From positions 46,088 through 110,087 of the forward strand of contig NZ_NNRM01000037.1 in NCBI RefSeq assembly GCF_002252525.1: a stretch of 64,000 nucleotides of DNA, in the 5' to 3' direction. Position 1 is the stretch's first letter, and every line of letters starts with the position of its first letter. Made by a program: the position numbers and the translations under genes. Below the pieces are notes generated by a model. The model was not told the DNA's origin, made no database searches, and was given only the letters and a program-made list of their open reading frames with translations. This DNA comes from Brucella pseudogrignonensis (GTDB lineage: Bacteria; Pseudomonadota; Alphaproteobacteria; Rhizobiales; Rhizobiaceae). Shown in pieces: positions 1-8,305 of the stretch.

Positions 1-206
1 AGGCGACCAAGCAGGCAACCATTAACGTTCAGGCAGCTTACGAAGATGCTGGTCGTTTCGCAGCAACCGCAAACGTTGCTTACACGCTTGTCCCTGGCTT
101 CACTGTCACGCCGGAAATTTCCTACACGAAGTGGTCGGATGATCGTTCCGAACTCAAGGGTGAAAAAGCCTGGCAGGGAATGGTTCGCTTCCAGCGTTCG
201 TTCTAA
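1..206 (+). CDS. Porin, Omp2a/Omp2b family, C-terminal end (partial)
   Basis: The reading frame is open from the left edge to TAA at 204-206 and encodes 67 residues (first full codon at 3). The segment has the alternating pattern of the last beta strands of an outer-membrane barrel and ends in Phe (VRFQRSF), the usual barrel-assembly signal. It closely resembles the C-terminus of the Brucella/Rhizobiales porin family (Porin_2) that forms trimeric diffusion channels. The rest of the gene lies outside the window. A strong hairpin terminator follows 52 bp downstream, so this is the end of a transcription unit. I cannot tell which porin paralogue it is. Confidence 0.85.
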   Translation, partial: ATKQATINVQAAYEDAGRFAATANVAYTLVPGFTVTPEISYTKWSDDRSELKGEKAWQGMVRFQRSF

Positions 207-257
207 TCGGATCGTTCGTTCGGATTTGATACCCTCCAGTCAGATTTGAAACGATGG

Positions 258-290
258 AGTAGCGGCTTGAAAAAGCCGCTACTTTTTGTT
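258..290 (+). terminator. Rho-independent terminator of the porin gene
   Basis: A perfect 10-bp stem (258-267 with 274-283) closes a 6-nt loop and is followed by a T-rich run. It lies between the porin stop codon and the convergent MFS gene. Confidence 0.85.
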
Positions 291-303
291 GGATAGCTCT
301 GAC

Positions 304-1896
304 CTACAAGGGCTGAAGCATATGCCGTATGACGGGTGGCGTGTCGCCTAAATGAAACGTGTTCAATGTCTTTTGATCAAGCTGATCTGAATGGGTGACA
401 CGAGCATGCTGGCGCTGATGTTCGATCCAGCTTTCGACGATGAAGGCTTCGACCACACGACCGGGCACTGCAACATCTTCCCAAACATCCCAGCGGATAG
501 CGCCATCGCGGTAACGGACTGCACTGAACTTGCGAAGAGCGGTGGTAAACTCAGCAATACGCTGTGGTTCGATCCTGTATTCGATTTCGATCAGGACCGG
601 GCCGCGATCACCTTCGGGACGCACCGCAACCACGGGCTCTGCCCAATGGTTTGAAGGGGCGAGGTCGGTGGTCTGGTCTTTTGGCAGCTGCCAGATGCGG
701 GCCAGTATAAGAGATATCACCAGAGCAATGGCTGCTACGACGAGTGCGGTTGTGACATTGAAGCGCGATGCGATCGTACCCCAGATGATGCTGCCGCCGG
801 TCATAGCGCCCTGGAACACCAGAAGATAGACGGCGAGAGCGCGAGCCTTGACCCAGCCAGGTGCTGCCATTTGTGCAGCAACATTGAGCGAGGTCAGCAT
901 GCCGATCCATGCAAGGCCAGCAAGGAACATGACAGCGCCACCGACCCATGCGTTTGGCACCAGAGCCAGTGTCAGGGTAGCAAAAGCAAACAGCAGTGTT
1001 GCCCAGATGGAAATGGTGTTTGCAGCGACGTTCTTGCGTAGCTTCTTGAGAATGAGCGCACCGAGTACTGCGCCTGCACCCATACAGCCAAGAAGAGCAC
1101 CATAGCCCGCAGCATCCAGGCCGAGTTCGCGGCGGCCAACCAGTGGCAGCATCGCCCATAAGGCACTGCCGAACAGGAAGAAGCCTGCGGAACGTATCAG
1201 AACGAGGCGCATCGCTGCCGAGTGGCGTGCATAGCGGTAGCCTGCGCGCAGCGCGCCAATAAAATGCTCTGGTGGAAGAGCGGATTCGGTTGGTTTGCGT
1301 TTCCAGAAAAAGATCACGCTCAAAACCGCGATGACGGAGACAGCGTTGAGGGCAAAAACGGCTGGAATGCCCGCCACTGCAACAATGACACCGCCAAGGG
1401 CCGGGCCGATGGCGCGGGAAATATTGACGCCGAGGCTGTTGAGCGCAACCGCGTCGGGCAATGCCTGCTTGTCAACGAGTTCCGGCACGATCGCCTGAAA
1501 GACAGGGGCGCTCAGCGCTGCTGATATGCCGAGGACGAAGGTCACGCCAAGTAGCACCCAGGGTGTGGTGAGACCAGCCAGGGTCAGCATTGCCAGTGTT
1601 GCAGCACCGACGAGGCCCAGAGCCTGCGCACCCAGAAGCAGTTTTCGGCGGTCGACGATGTCAGCCATGGCACCGGCAGGCAATGCCAACAGAAACATCG
1701 GCAAGGTTGTGGCTGCCTGAACGAGCGCCACAAACATCGGGCTTGGCGAGAGCGAGGTCATCAGCCAGGCAGAGCCAACATCGTTCATCCAGGTGCCGAT
1801 ATTGGAGATAATGGTGGCGATCCAAAGCGCTCGGAAAACGCGGAAGCTCAATGGGCCGGTTGCAATGTCCTGTTTGGGAGGAGTGGCGGCAGTCAT
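304..1896 (-). CDS. MFS exporter with C-terminal ABM-like domain
   Basis: This 530-residue protein belongs to the MFS_3 (EntS-like) branch of major facilitator transporters. Residues about 15-410 carry around 12 hydrophobic segments with an early motif SNIGTWMNDVGSAWLM typical of the group. The last 110 residues form a soluble tail resembling an antibiotic-biosynthesis-monooxygenase-like (ABM) domain, an arrangement common in this branch. The start is placed at 1896 because AAGGAA lies just upstream; an upstream in-frame ATG at 1968 would add 24 residues lacking membrane character. The substrate cannot be read from sequence; drug or siderophore export is a family-level guess. Confidence 0.8.
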   Translation of the reverse strand: MTAATPPKQDIATGPLSFRVFRALWIATIISNIGTWMNDVGSAWLMTSLSPSPMFVALVQAATTLPMFLLALPAGAMADIVDRRKLLLGAQALGLVGAATLAMLTLAGLTTPWVLLGVTFVLGISAALSAPVFQAIVPELVDKQALPDAVALNSLGVNISRAIGPALGGVIVAVAGIPAVFALNAVSVIAVLSVIFFWKRKPTESALPPEHFIGALRAGYRYARHSAAMRLVLIRSAGFFLFGSALWAMLPLVGRRELGLDAAGYGALLGCMGAGAVLGALILKKLRKNVAANTISIWATLLFAFATLTLALVPNAWVGGAVMFLAGLAWIGMLTSLNVAAQMAAPGWVKARALAVYLLVFQGAMTGGSIIWGTIASRFNVTTALVVAAIALVISLILARIWQLPKDQTTDLAPSNHWAEPVVAVRPEGDRGPVLIEIEYRIEPQRIAEFTTALRKFSAVRYRDGAIRWDVWEDVAVPGRVVEAFIVESWIEHQRQHARVTHSDQLDQKTLNTFHLGDTPPVIRHMLQPL

Positions 1897-2030
1897 CCTG
1901 TTTCCTTTTCGAGAATTCAGATGCTTTGAAAGGGAGAAATCAAATTGGGAGAATAGCATCCAGCGCATGGTATCGATTGTACAATGCGACTTGATGGTCC
2001 TGGCCCGGCTTTTGTACCGGGCCGTGCCTT

Positions 2031-2092
2031 ACTTAGAGCGCGTTCTAACGCGCATCTTACCCGAAAACCGTTTCACACTTTTCGGGATGCGC
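2031..2092. repeat. RIME-like intergenic palindromic element
   Basis: The segment 2050-2092 is a long imperfect palindrome with arms GCGCATC and GATGCGC around an inner pair CCGAAAA/TTTTCGG and the central text CCGTTTCACAC. This matches the plan of the Rhizobium-specific intergenic mosaic elements (RIME) that are scattered through Rhizobiales genomes. A smaller palindrome at about 2033-2048 sits beside it. It lies directly downstream of the hydrolase stop codon. I found no second copy in the window. Confidence 0.65.
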
Positions 2093-2093
2093 T

Positions 2094-2786
2094 TTAAAGC
2101 GCAGGCTTTGGCTCGAGGCGTGGGCCTTTGTGCTGGCTGCGCGATTGTGCGCCATGGACCATGGTGTAAGCGTAATCGACGCCCATGCCGTAAGCCCCTG
2201 AATGTTCCCGCACGATGTTCATAACGGCATCATAGGTTTCGCGATGTGCCCAGTCGCGCTGCCATTCTAGCAGCACCTGCTGCCAGGTAACAGGGATAAC
2301 GCCGGCCTGAACCATGCGGTCCATCGCGTAATCATGCGCTTGCAGCGAGGTTCCGCCCGACGCATCGGCGACCATGTAGATTTCATAATCGGTGTCATTC
2401 AGCGCTGAAAGAGCAAAAGTGGTGTTACAAACTTCGGTCCAGAGGCCCGAAACCACGATCTTCTTGCGGCCTTCAGCAGCACCTTTTGCAAGCGCTTCGC
2501 GCACTTTCAGATCGTCCCACGAGTTCATCGACGTGCGTTCGAGAAGGGGGGCTTCCGGGAAAACATCAAGCAGTTCCGGATAGGTCTGGCCGGAGAAGCT
2601 GTCGGTTTCAACCGTGGTAATGACGGTTGGGATGTTGAAAACCTTGGCTGCCTTTGCCAGTCCAACAGTATTATTCTTCAAAAGCTGACGGTCGATCGAC
2701 TGCACGCCGAAAGCCATCTGTGGCTGATGATCGATGAAGATGATCTGGCTGTTGGATGGGGTAAGAACTTCGAGCTTGTTGGACAT
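2094..2786 (-). CDS. Isochorismatase-family cysteine hydrolase (YcaC-like)
   Basis: The 230-residue protein has the isochorismatase/cysteine hydrolase fold. The catalytic triad parts are visible: Asp in IIFIDHQ near residue 19, the downstream basic segment around ERTSMNSWDD, and the nucleophile Cys in GLWTEVCNTTFA. This places it with the YcaC group, whose physiological substrates are poorly defined. The promoter carries the same two palindromes as the nearby mhqO promoter, which suggests co-induction by an aromatic, quinone or thiol stress signal (inference). The 20-residue tail after the conserved fold is polar and may be lineage specific. Confidence 0.85.
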   Translation of the reverse strand: MSNKLEVLTPSNSQIIFIDHQPQMAFGVQSIDRQLLKNNTVGLAKAAKVFNIPTVITTVETDSFSGQTYPELLDVFPEAPLLERTSMNSWDDLKVREALAKGAAEGRKKIVVSGLWTEVCNTTFALSALNDTDYEIYMVADASGGTSLQAHDYAMDRMVQAGVIPVTWQQVLLEWQRDWAHRETYDAVMNIVREHSGAYGMGVDYAYTMVHGAQSRSQHKGPRLEPKPAL

Positions 2787-2870
2787 GGCTATCTCCGTCT
2801 GGTTTTACGTTTGTGGTGAGGATCGCTTGCGTGACACTCTGCGACCGTGTTGAACCCAAACTAGACGGAT

Positions 2871-2932
2871 CTATAATTGATCACAATTGCTACAATAATT
2901 GTTATTAAATTGCGAAATACGTAATAATGGCC
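2871..2932 (-). promoter_or_regulatory. Promoter/operator element shared with mhqO
   Basis: This region upstream of the YcaC-like gene contains AATTG-N4-CAATT (2875-2888) and TTGCG-N5-CGTAA (2910-2924), then the text TAATAATGGCC. The same two palindromes with the same spacing and the same AATAATGGCC end occur at 4681-4742 before mhqO. Equal spacing in a 62-bp block points to a common regulator, perhaps of the MarR or LysR type (inference). Confidence 0.6.
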
Positions 2933-2954
2933 ACAATGTCGTGTTAAGACCAAA

Positions 2955-2988
2955 ACGAAAAACCCCGACGAGCTTACTCGCCGGGGTT
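2955..2988 (-). terminator. Terminator of the mhqO-mhqD operon
   Basis: On the minus strand a hairpin with arms AACCCC/GGGGTT and an inner CGAG/CTCG stem (2961-2988) is followed by a TTTTT run. It lies 37 bp after the alpha/beta hydrolase stop codon. Confidence 0.75.
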
Positions 2989-3025
2989 TATCTGGCTTCG
3001 TTGCGTTCACGGCGAGATCGTCTGA

Positions 3026-3634
3026 TCAGGCAGCGCGCAAAAATTTCTTCAGGCTTTCAAGCTCGGTCGGGCGGATTTCATGTCCGCCGGGCGCAATCAG
3101 CGATGTCACATCCGCACCCTGTGCGCTGAACCATTCAATCAGGCCCTTCGACAGCTTCAACGGCGAGATCGGATCAACTTCGCCTGCTGTGATCAGAATG
3201 CGTTTGCCAGACAGCTTCGGTTGCGGGTCCGGTGTCCACGGAATCAGTGGATGCATGAGAGCCGCGCGGTCAAACAGGCTGGGATCGGAAAACAGCATCG
3301 ATGCCAGAATGTTGGCACCATTTGAATAGCCGAGCGCCAAGATCTCGCGTTCCGGGTTTAGCTTGCGGACCGCGCTTATAAAGCCGAGCATTTTTTCGGT
3401 GCGCAGATGAAGGTCATCCATATCATAGACGCCTTCGCCGGTGCGACGGAAGAAACGATTGGCTCCGAATTCCGAGACGTCGCCGCGCGGCGCAACAATG
3501 CCTGCATCGGGCAATATCTGCTCGATCAATCCGGTAAACTGGTGTTCATTGCCACCCGTTCCGTGAAAGGCAATGACAACCGGCGAACCGGCAGCACCAT
3601 CGCGGCGGAAGCTGATATATTCATTTTTCGTCAT
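3026..3634 (-). CDS. Alpha/beta hydrolase, MhqD/YpfH-type carboxylesterase
   Basis: This 202-residue protein is a compact phospholipase/carboxylesterase-type hydrolase. The oxyanion region FHGTGG, nucleophile elbow GYSNGA, acidic residue in GEVDPISPL and catalytic His in GGHE form a complete triad. It follows mhqO by 48 bp on the same strand, ahead of a shared terminator. In Bacillus the paired mhqD and mhqO genes respond to catechols and hydroquinones, which supports a role in handling ring-cleavage products or electrophile adducts. Substrate specificity is not visible. Confidence 0.8.
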   Translation of the reverse strand: MTKNEYISFRRDGAAGSPVVIAFHGTGGNEHQFTGLIEQILPDAGIVAPRGDVSEFGANRFFRRTGEGVYDMDDLHLRTEKMLGFISAVRKLNPEREILALGYSNGANILASMLFSDPSLFDRAALMHPLIPWTPDPQPKLSGKRILITAGEVDPISPLKLSKGLIEWFSAQGADVTSLIAPGGHEIRPTELESLKKFLRAA

Positions 3635-3682
3635 GATTAACCTCCAAAGGAGGGCGCCTCCGGCACAGCCGGAGGCATCCAG

Positions 3683-4618
3683 TTATTGAGTTGTCAAAGG
3701 CTCGAGATTGGCTTCGATGCGATCACGATAGGCCTCATAGCGGCTTGGCAGTTTGAGTGCTTCGCCCAAATGTGCGGTATCCTCGTCGCGGTCAAAGCCG
3801 GGTTCGTTTGTGGCAATTTCAAACAGCACGCCGCCCGGGGTGCGGAAATAGATCGCCCAGAAATAATCGCGGTCGATCACCGGCGTGACATGATAGCCCG
3901 TGTCCATCAGTGCCTTGCGCACTTCAAGCTGTGCAGCCCGGTCCGACACCGCGAAAGCGATATGGTGGACGGAACCCGCCCCCTGACGCGCAGCCTGTGC
4001 CGAAGGCAGGGCTTCGAGGTCGATCGTATCAGCGCCATTGCCATTGGGCATGATGAAGCGGCTCACATTGCCTTCGGTTTCTGCGCGTTGATAGCCCATG
4101 AAGGTGAGCAGTTCGGCACTGGCATCAATATCGTGAAGCCGCATGCGTGCGCCACGGAAGCCGCGGATCGCCACATCCTCGGAGACGCCGGCGCCGATCC
4201 AAGGCGCACGGTTGTCGTCCGCGCTCTCAACCAGCGCAAAGCCATCGCCATCCGGTCCCTCAAAACGCAGCCGCTCGGCGCCAAACAGCTGATCGGCTTC
4301 AAGGCCAGTAACATCTTTGGCGACAAGTCGATCTTTCCAGAAACCAAGCGACCCCTTTGGTACGGCAAACTCGGTTTCACCAACTTCCCCGACTCCCGGA
4401 CGACCCCGAACGATGTTGGGAAATGGGAAATAGGTCATCACCGAGCCTGGAGTGCCAATTTCATCGCCATAATAGAGGTGATAAACACTGGGTTCGTCGA
4501 AATTGACGGTCTTCTTCACCCGACGCAGGCCCAATGTGTCGGTAAAGAACTGATTGTTCTGGCGCGCATCCGCAGCCATGGATGTGACGTGATGTAGGCC
4601 CTTGATCTGGTTCAGCAT
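3683..4618 (-). CDS. mhqO: Ring-cleaving dioxygenase, MhqO/MhqA type (VOC fold)
   Basis: This 311-residue protein has two vicinal-oxygen-chelate modules. The expected metal ligands are present: His9 or His10 in GLHHVTS, His218 or 219 in GSVHHIAF, and Glu267 in GVLFEIAT. Length and the sequence LGLRRVKKTVNFDEP fit the MhqO family of hydroquinone-linked dioxygenases. It is the first gene of an operon with the alpha/beta hydrolase. The promoter at 4681-4742 shares a regulatory block with the YcaC-like hydrolase gene. The true aromatic substrate is unknown. Confidence 0.85.
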   Translation of the reverse strand: MLNQIKGLHHVTSMAADARQNNQFFTDTLGLRRVKKTVNFDEPSVYHLYYGDEIGTPGSVMTYFPFPNIVRGRPGVGEVGETEFAVPKGSLGFWKDRLVAKDVTGLEADQLFGAERLRFEGPDGDGFALVESADDNRAPWIGAGVSEDVAIRGFRGARMRLHDIDASAELLTFMGYQRAETEGNVSRFIMPNGNGADTIDLEALPSAQAARQGAGSVHHIAFAVSDRAAQLEVRKALMDTGYHVTPVIDRDYFWAIYFRTPGGVLFEIATNEPGFDRDEDTAHLGEALKLPSRYEAYRDRIEANLEPLTTQ

Positions 4619-4680
4619 GATTTTGCCTTTCCGCGGTTAAGCCGCTTTTGCAATCTGTGTTGAGGGCAATCTAAGGTGCG

Positions 4681-4742
4681 GAATAATTGATATCAATTGT
4701 CATTAATATTGTGATTATGTTGCAAGAAATGCAATAATGGCC
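4681..4742 (-). promoter_or_regulatory. Promoter/operator element of mhqO
   Basis: The block contains a perfect palindrome AATTGATATCAATT (4685-4698) and a second palindrome TTGCA-N5-TGCAA (4720-4734), ending with AATAATGGCC. Order and spacing equal those of the block at 2871-2932. It starts 63 bp upstream of the mhqO ATG. The remaining intergenic sequence up to the yddG-like gene (4743-5000) holds no gene I can support. Confidence 0.6.
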
Positions 4743-5000
4743 TTGGGGATCCGGGATCTTGAGCCGAAAATATCCGCGGCTCTCACTTTGGCGTGATCCT
4801 GGCAATGGCGGTGGAAAGCGCAGTAGATTTTTCACACTTTCCTCCGCGAAGCAGCTATAGCAGCCCACAAGCCAAGCGCTTGGGGATGGTTTGAAGAAAG
4901 GCGATTTCGCAATCACCCGATGGTCAGGGCGATCTCAACGCGCTGTCGCCCAGTTCCCCATCGTCGCGGCTGTCTGGATTGCACAGACCGTGCGCTGTGA

Positions 5001-5037
5001 GATCCCATATATCCCCATATATCCCCATATACCCCAT
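5001..5037 (+). repeat. 10-bp tandem repeat at the start of the YddG-like gene
   Basis: Units of ATCCCCATAT occur in tandem, two exact copies at 5011-5030 flanked by a near copy at 5001-5010 and a partial copy at 5031-5037. The period equals one helical turn. The array sits at the 5' end of the yddG-like gene and overlaps the ATG used here. Confidence 0.7.
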
Positions 5038-5983
5038 GTCCTCTTACCCTTTCAGAATGCCAGAAATGTCCACGCCCTCATTGTCCAATGACACGCCAAA
5101 CGACACCCAGACCTCGACGCTTATTGGCATGTTCGCCATTCCGCTCTGGAGTGTCTCCATCGGCTTTATACGTTCGGTTTCAGAAATATTCGGACCGATC
5201 GCCGGTGCCGCCCTTATTTATACAGCAAGTGGCCTGGTCGCGGCTCTGGTGCTGGGCCTGCCAAGATTGCGCGCGCTCTATAATCCCGGCCTCTGGTGGT
5301 GTGGGCTGTTGTTTGTCGGCTATGAAATATCGCTCGCGCTCGCTATTGGATTGGCCCATGATCGCGATCAGGCGCTGGAACTGGGCATGATCAACTATCT
5401 GTGGCCGAGCATCACCGTGCTGTTCGCCGTTCTTAGCAAGCAGCAGCGCGGGTCCTATCTGCTGGCGATCGCGCTGCTGCTCTGCCTTCTTGGTATCGGC
5501 TTCGTCATGAAAGGCGACAGGAACCTGTCCTTTCAAAGCTTTCTTTACAATATGTCTGGCAATCCGCTGGCTTATCTATATGCGCTTTCAGCCGCGCTTT
5601 TGTGGGGTCTTTATTCGGTTGTTACCCGCCACTATCATAGCGATAGGACAGCAGTGCCCTTTTACTTTCTCATCACCGCTGCCATTTTGTGGGTCAAGTT
5701 TTCACTCAGCGCAGAACCGCGGCTGCAACTGGATTTGAGCGGTCTGGCGCAGGTATTCATCTTTGGCTCGATGTCCGCGACCGCCTATGCCTGCTGGAAC
5801 CGCGGCATTTGCCGCGGCAATATTTCGCTTCTGGCCACGCTGTCTTATTTCACGCCGGTGCTTGCCGCGGTCATGACCTGCCTGTGGCTGGGGATTCGTC
5901 CCGGCATCGCATTGTGCATAGGCGTCGCGATGATCACGGCCGGCTCGCTGATGTCATGGCGCGCCTCGCGCCCGAAATCATGA
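5036..5983 (+). CDS. DMT-family exporter, YddG-like (aromatic amino acid export)
   Basis: The protein of about 315 residues has ten hydrophobic segments and matches the drug/metabolite transporter family member YddG, which exports aromatic amino acids in enterobacteria. The N-terminal core TLIGMFAIPLWSVSIGFIR and the GLLFVGYEISLALAIG segment are typical. The start is uncertain: ATG codons at 5036, 5057 and 5066 and a TTG at 4979 are all in frame and none has a good ribosome-binding site. The 10-bp repeats overlap this zone, so a change in copy number would shift frame if a far-upstream start were used. Confidence 0.8.
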   Translation: MSSYPFRMPEMSTPSLSNDTPNDTQTSTLIGMFAIPLWSVSIGFIRSVSEIFGPIAGAALIYTASGLVAALVLGLPRLRALYNPGLWWCGLLFVGYEISLALAIGLAHDRDQALELGMINYLWPSITVLFAVLSKQQRGSYLLAIALLLCLLGIGFVMKGDRNLSFQSFLYNMSGNPLAYLYALSAALLWGLYSVVTRHYHSDRTAVPFYFLITAAILWVKFSLSAEPRLQLDLSGLAQVFIFGSMSATAYACWNRGICRGNISLLATLSYFTPVLAAVMTCLWLGIRPGIALCIGVAMITAGSLMSWRASRPKS

Positions 5984-6349
5984 CGCGCACAACTACCCAA
6001 AATTGGTTCTATTTTGGACCGTGACGCTTCCGTCACGGTCTCACCAATCCCGTAAAACATGTCTTTTTTCGATATTTTTAGACTATTTTTCATGGCGAGA
6101 CCTTCGTTTTGGCGTCGTGCTGCGAGCAATGCTGGCATTTTCTCAATTGACAACCACCAATTCCGGTGGGAATTCTAATTTAGTATTCGGTTGATGGTGA
6201 TTTGGTTGGGGCCAGATTAATTCATTAAAAAAATCCAGAATATGACTAAAGGTTAAGTCATCCCGAATTTTTGCGGTGGCTTGCAGCGGGTATTTGCGTA
6301 GCGTTTTTCCGAGTAACTGACATTTCGGCCATTTTCTTTGGGGAACATT
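5984..6349. other. Intergenic region with a hairpin, before the adhesin gene
   Basis: No gene is supported in these 366 bp. A 9-bp inverted repeat ACCGTGACG/CGTCACGGT (6018-6039) with a 4-nt loop lies 35 bp after the YddG-like stop. It lacks an immediate T run, so it may be a weak terminator or a protein-binding site. The remainder is AT-rich and should hold the promoter of the adhesin gene. Confidence 0.5.
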
Positions 6350-7528
6350 ATGGCATTGAACTATGCATTGCTTTCGCGCGACCTATCAAAGAACCTGCAT
6401 CACCATAAAATCCAAATAGCTTTCGCAGCAATACTGGCATTCTCAATGCCTTTCATCGCGACGCTATCCACGGCTCAAGCTGACGCCACCAACACGCCGA
6501 GCGCCTTTTGTACGCGACCGGGTTTTGGTGGCACTGGTGCCTGGACCTGTACCGTACCCACCGCCAATGGCGGGCAGGCGCTGATTGCAGGCGTTCCCTC
6601 CGACGCCGGTGGATCAAGCATCGATCTGAGCGTCCTCAATGCCTGGATCAGTTCCAATTTGGGACAGAATGCAATGATTGTCGGGGATATGGCGAGCAGC
6701 GCTTCGGGCCAGAATGCCGTTGCGCTTGGCGCAGCCGCTACAGCCAGTCATGCAAACAGCGTGGCACTGGGGGCTGGCGCTGTGACCGAGGCAGCGGTTG
6801 CGACAGCGAGCACCACAATTGCCGGACAAACCTATGGTTTTGCGGGCGCACAGCCGGTGGGAACGCTGTCGATCGGCACGCTCAATAATGAGCGCACGCT
6901 GACAAATGTCGCGGCCGGTCGCATTGCTCTAAGCTCGACCGATGCCATCAACGGCTCGCAGCTTCATGCCACCAATCTGGCCGTGGAAAGGCTGGACAAT
7001 GTCGCGGTCAAATATGACCAGAACCCCGATGGCAGCAAATCAAATACCATCACTTTACAGGGGGGCGATCCTTCAACACCGGTGGTGATTTCCAATGTCG
7101 CAGCCGGTGTCAACGACACCGACGCGGTCAATCTTGCCCAGCTGAACGCCGTGCTGGCTGGACATGTACCGACACAGAATTACAGCTATGTCGACAATCG
7201 GATCGATACCCGTATCGAAAACGCCTTCGCAGAGGTCAAGAACTTTACCGAACAACGATTCTCGGAACTGGTCTCCAGCATCGACGGCGTGCGTGACGAT
7301 GCGCACCGCTCCGCAGCCATCGGGCTGGCCGCCGCCTCCCTGCGCTATGACGACAATCCCGGCAAACTCTCCGTCGCGGTCGGCGGTGGCTTCTGGCGCG
7401 GCCAGAGCGCGCTGGCCTTTGGTGCCGGTTACACCAATGATGACAGCACGATCCGGGCCAATGTTTCGGGCACCAGCTCGGGGGGCAAGATGGGTCTGGG
7501 TGCCGGCTTGAGCTTCACACTCAACTAA
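6350..7528 (+). CDS. Trimeric autotransporter adhesin, YadA-like
   Basis: This 392-residue protein has the full layout of a short trimeric autotransporter. Residues 1-46 form a long signal peptide ending at an Ala-rich site. Head repeats of the SGQNAVALGAAATAS and SHANSVALGAGA type follow, then neck motifs (TNVAAG..AINGSQL and ISNVAAGVNDTDAVNLAQL), a short coiled coil and a C-terminal anchor of about 75 residues. Family knowledge says the anchor trimerises in the outer membrane and exports the passenger for adhesion. The ATG at 6350 follows GGGGA. The IalB-family gene starts 10 bp downstream, which suggests a shared transcript. Confidence 0.88.
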   Translation: MALNYALLSRDLSKNLHHHKIQIAFAAILAFSMPFIATLSTAQADATNTPSAFCTRPGFGGTGAWTCTVPTANGGQALIAGVPSDAGGSSIDLSVLNAWISSNLGQNAMIVGDMASSASGQNAVALGAAATASHANSVALGAGAVTEAAVATASTTIAGQTYGFAGAQPVGTLSIGTLNNERTLTNVAAGRIALSSTDAINGSQLHATNLAVERLDNVAVKYDQNPDGSKSNTITLQGGDPSTPVVISNVAAGVNDTDAVNLAQLNAVLAGHVPTQNYSYVDNRIDTRIENAFAEVKNFTEQRFSELVSSIDGVRDDAHRSAAIGLAAASLRYDDNPGKLSVAVGGGFWRGQSALAFGAGYTNDDSTIRANVSGTSSGGKMGLGAGLSFTLN

Positions 7529-7538
7529 GGGAAAACCA

Positions 7539-8099
7539 TTGTTGTTCAGAGTCACCCTCGGTTTTGTGCTATCGTTCCTGTGCGGCGTGATCGCTGCTGC
7601 TGCACAGGAACAGAACCACCGCTATTTTCTCAAGCCCTCCGAGGTTGCGCTTCCAAAGGGCGCGCAATGGGGCGAGATCAGGCGCAGCATCCAGCCTTTC
7701 GAGAACTGGACATTGATTTGTGACGAAAACCTCAAGCGCAAGCAAAAGACCTGCAATGTCAGCCAGATCATTACCGACCAAGCGGGTGCGGCCGTCTTCA
7801 GCTGGTCGCTTGCAGCAACCAGGGACGGGGAGCCGTTTCTGCTGTTGCGCGTGCCATCCTTTGTGGAAAAGCAGCAGCCAGTAAAGGTCTCGTTTCCGGG
7901 CAGAGCAAGGCCGGTTGTTCTCGATTACAAGGGCTGTGATGACAGGGTCTGTCTGGCCATGCTCCCCGTCGGCCCGATAACCAGAGAGCATATCGACAAG
8001 GAATCGGTGGTGACGATTGGTTTTTCCCAGAACCATCAGCCGGTTGAAATCGTCGTTCCCCTTAAGGGTCTCAAGGCCGCACTGAATGCGATTGACTAG
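7539..8099 (+). CDS. Invasion-associated locus B (IalB) family protein
   Basis: This 186-residue exported protein starts at TTG with AAGGGA upstream. Residues 1-22 form a signal peptide. The mature part has the IalB fold signature: W in FENWTLICDE, two cysteine pairs (Cys in LICDE and KTCNVSQ, then GCDDRVC) and a C-terminal segment VVPLKGL with conserved hydrophobics. IalB proteins are periplasmic or surface proteins, first described in Bartonella, where they aid host-cell invasion; the molecular function is not settled. It sits directly after the adhesin gene. Confidence 0.85.
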   Translation: MLFRVTLGFVLSFLCGVIAAAAQEQNHRYFLKPSEVALPKGAQWGEIRRSIQPFENWTLICDENLKRKQKTCNVSQIITDQAGAAVFSWSLAATRDGEPFLLLRVPSFVEKQQPVKVSFPGRARPVVLDYKGCDDRVCLAMLPVGPITREHIDKESVVTIGFSQNHQPVEIVVPLKGLKAALNAID

Positions 8100-8305
8100 A
8101 GAAACCCAAGCCCGCCGAGCCATGGTTTCAACCAAAAAACCTGCGCCGCAGGGGGCACCAATCGGCCGTGCAAAGGTTGACAGCACACCGGTTTGAATGG
8201 TCAAAGCAGGTCTTTGGGCTGACATCTCCATCAAGCCGATTACGCAGCTTTTGCGGCCGAGCATGGCGATTTGGGTGTCAGCCAGTGCATTGATGGGAAA
8301 AAGAA

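Noticed and set aside
3686-4597. Long plus-strand reading frame of 303 codons antisense to mhqO
   Set aside because: Its translation has no motifs, and the opposite strand encodes a clear VOC-family protein with metal ligands. Similar antisense frames over macA, macB, glnII and the permeases were discarded for the same reason.
4685-4698. AATTGATATCAATT as an FNR-type site
   Set aside because: FNR/FnrN sites are TTGAT-N4-ATCAA; here the half sites touch without a spacer. The match to the second promoter block points to another regulator.
5001-5037. CRISPR-like array
   Set aside because: The units are 10 bp, contiguous and lack spacers.
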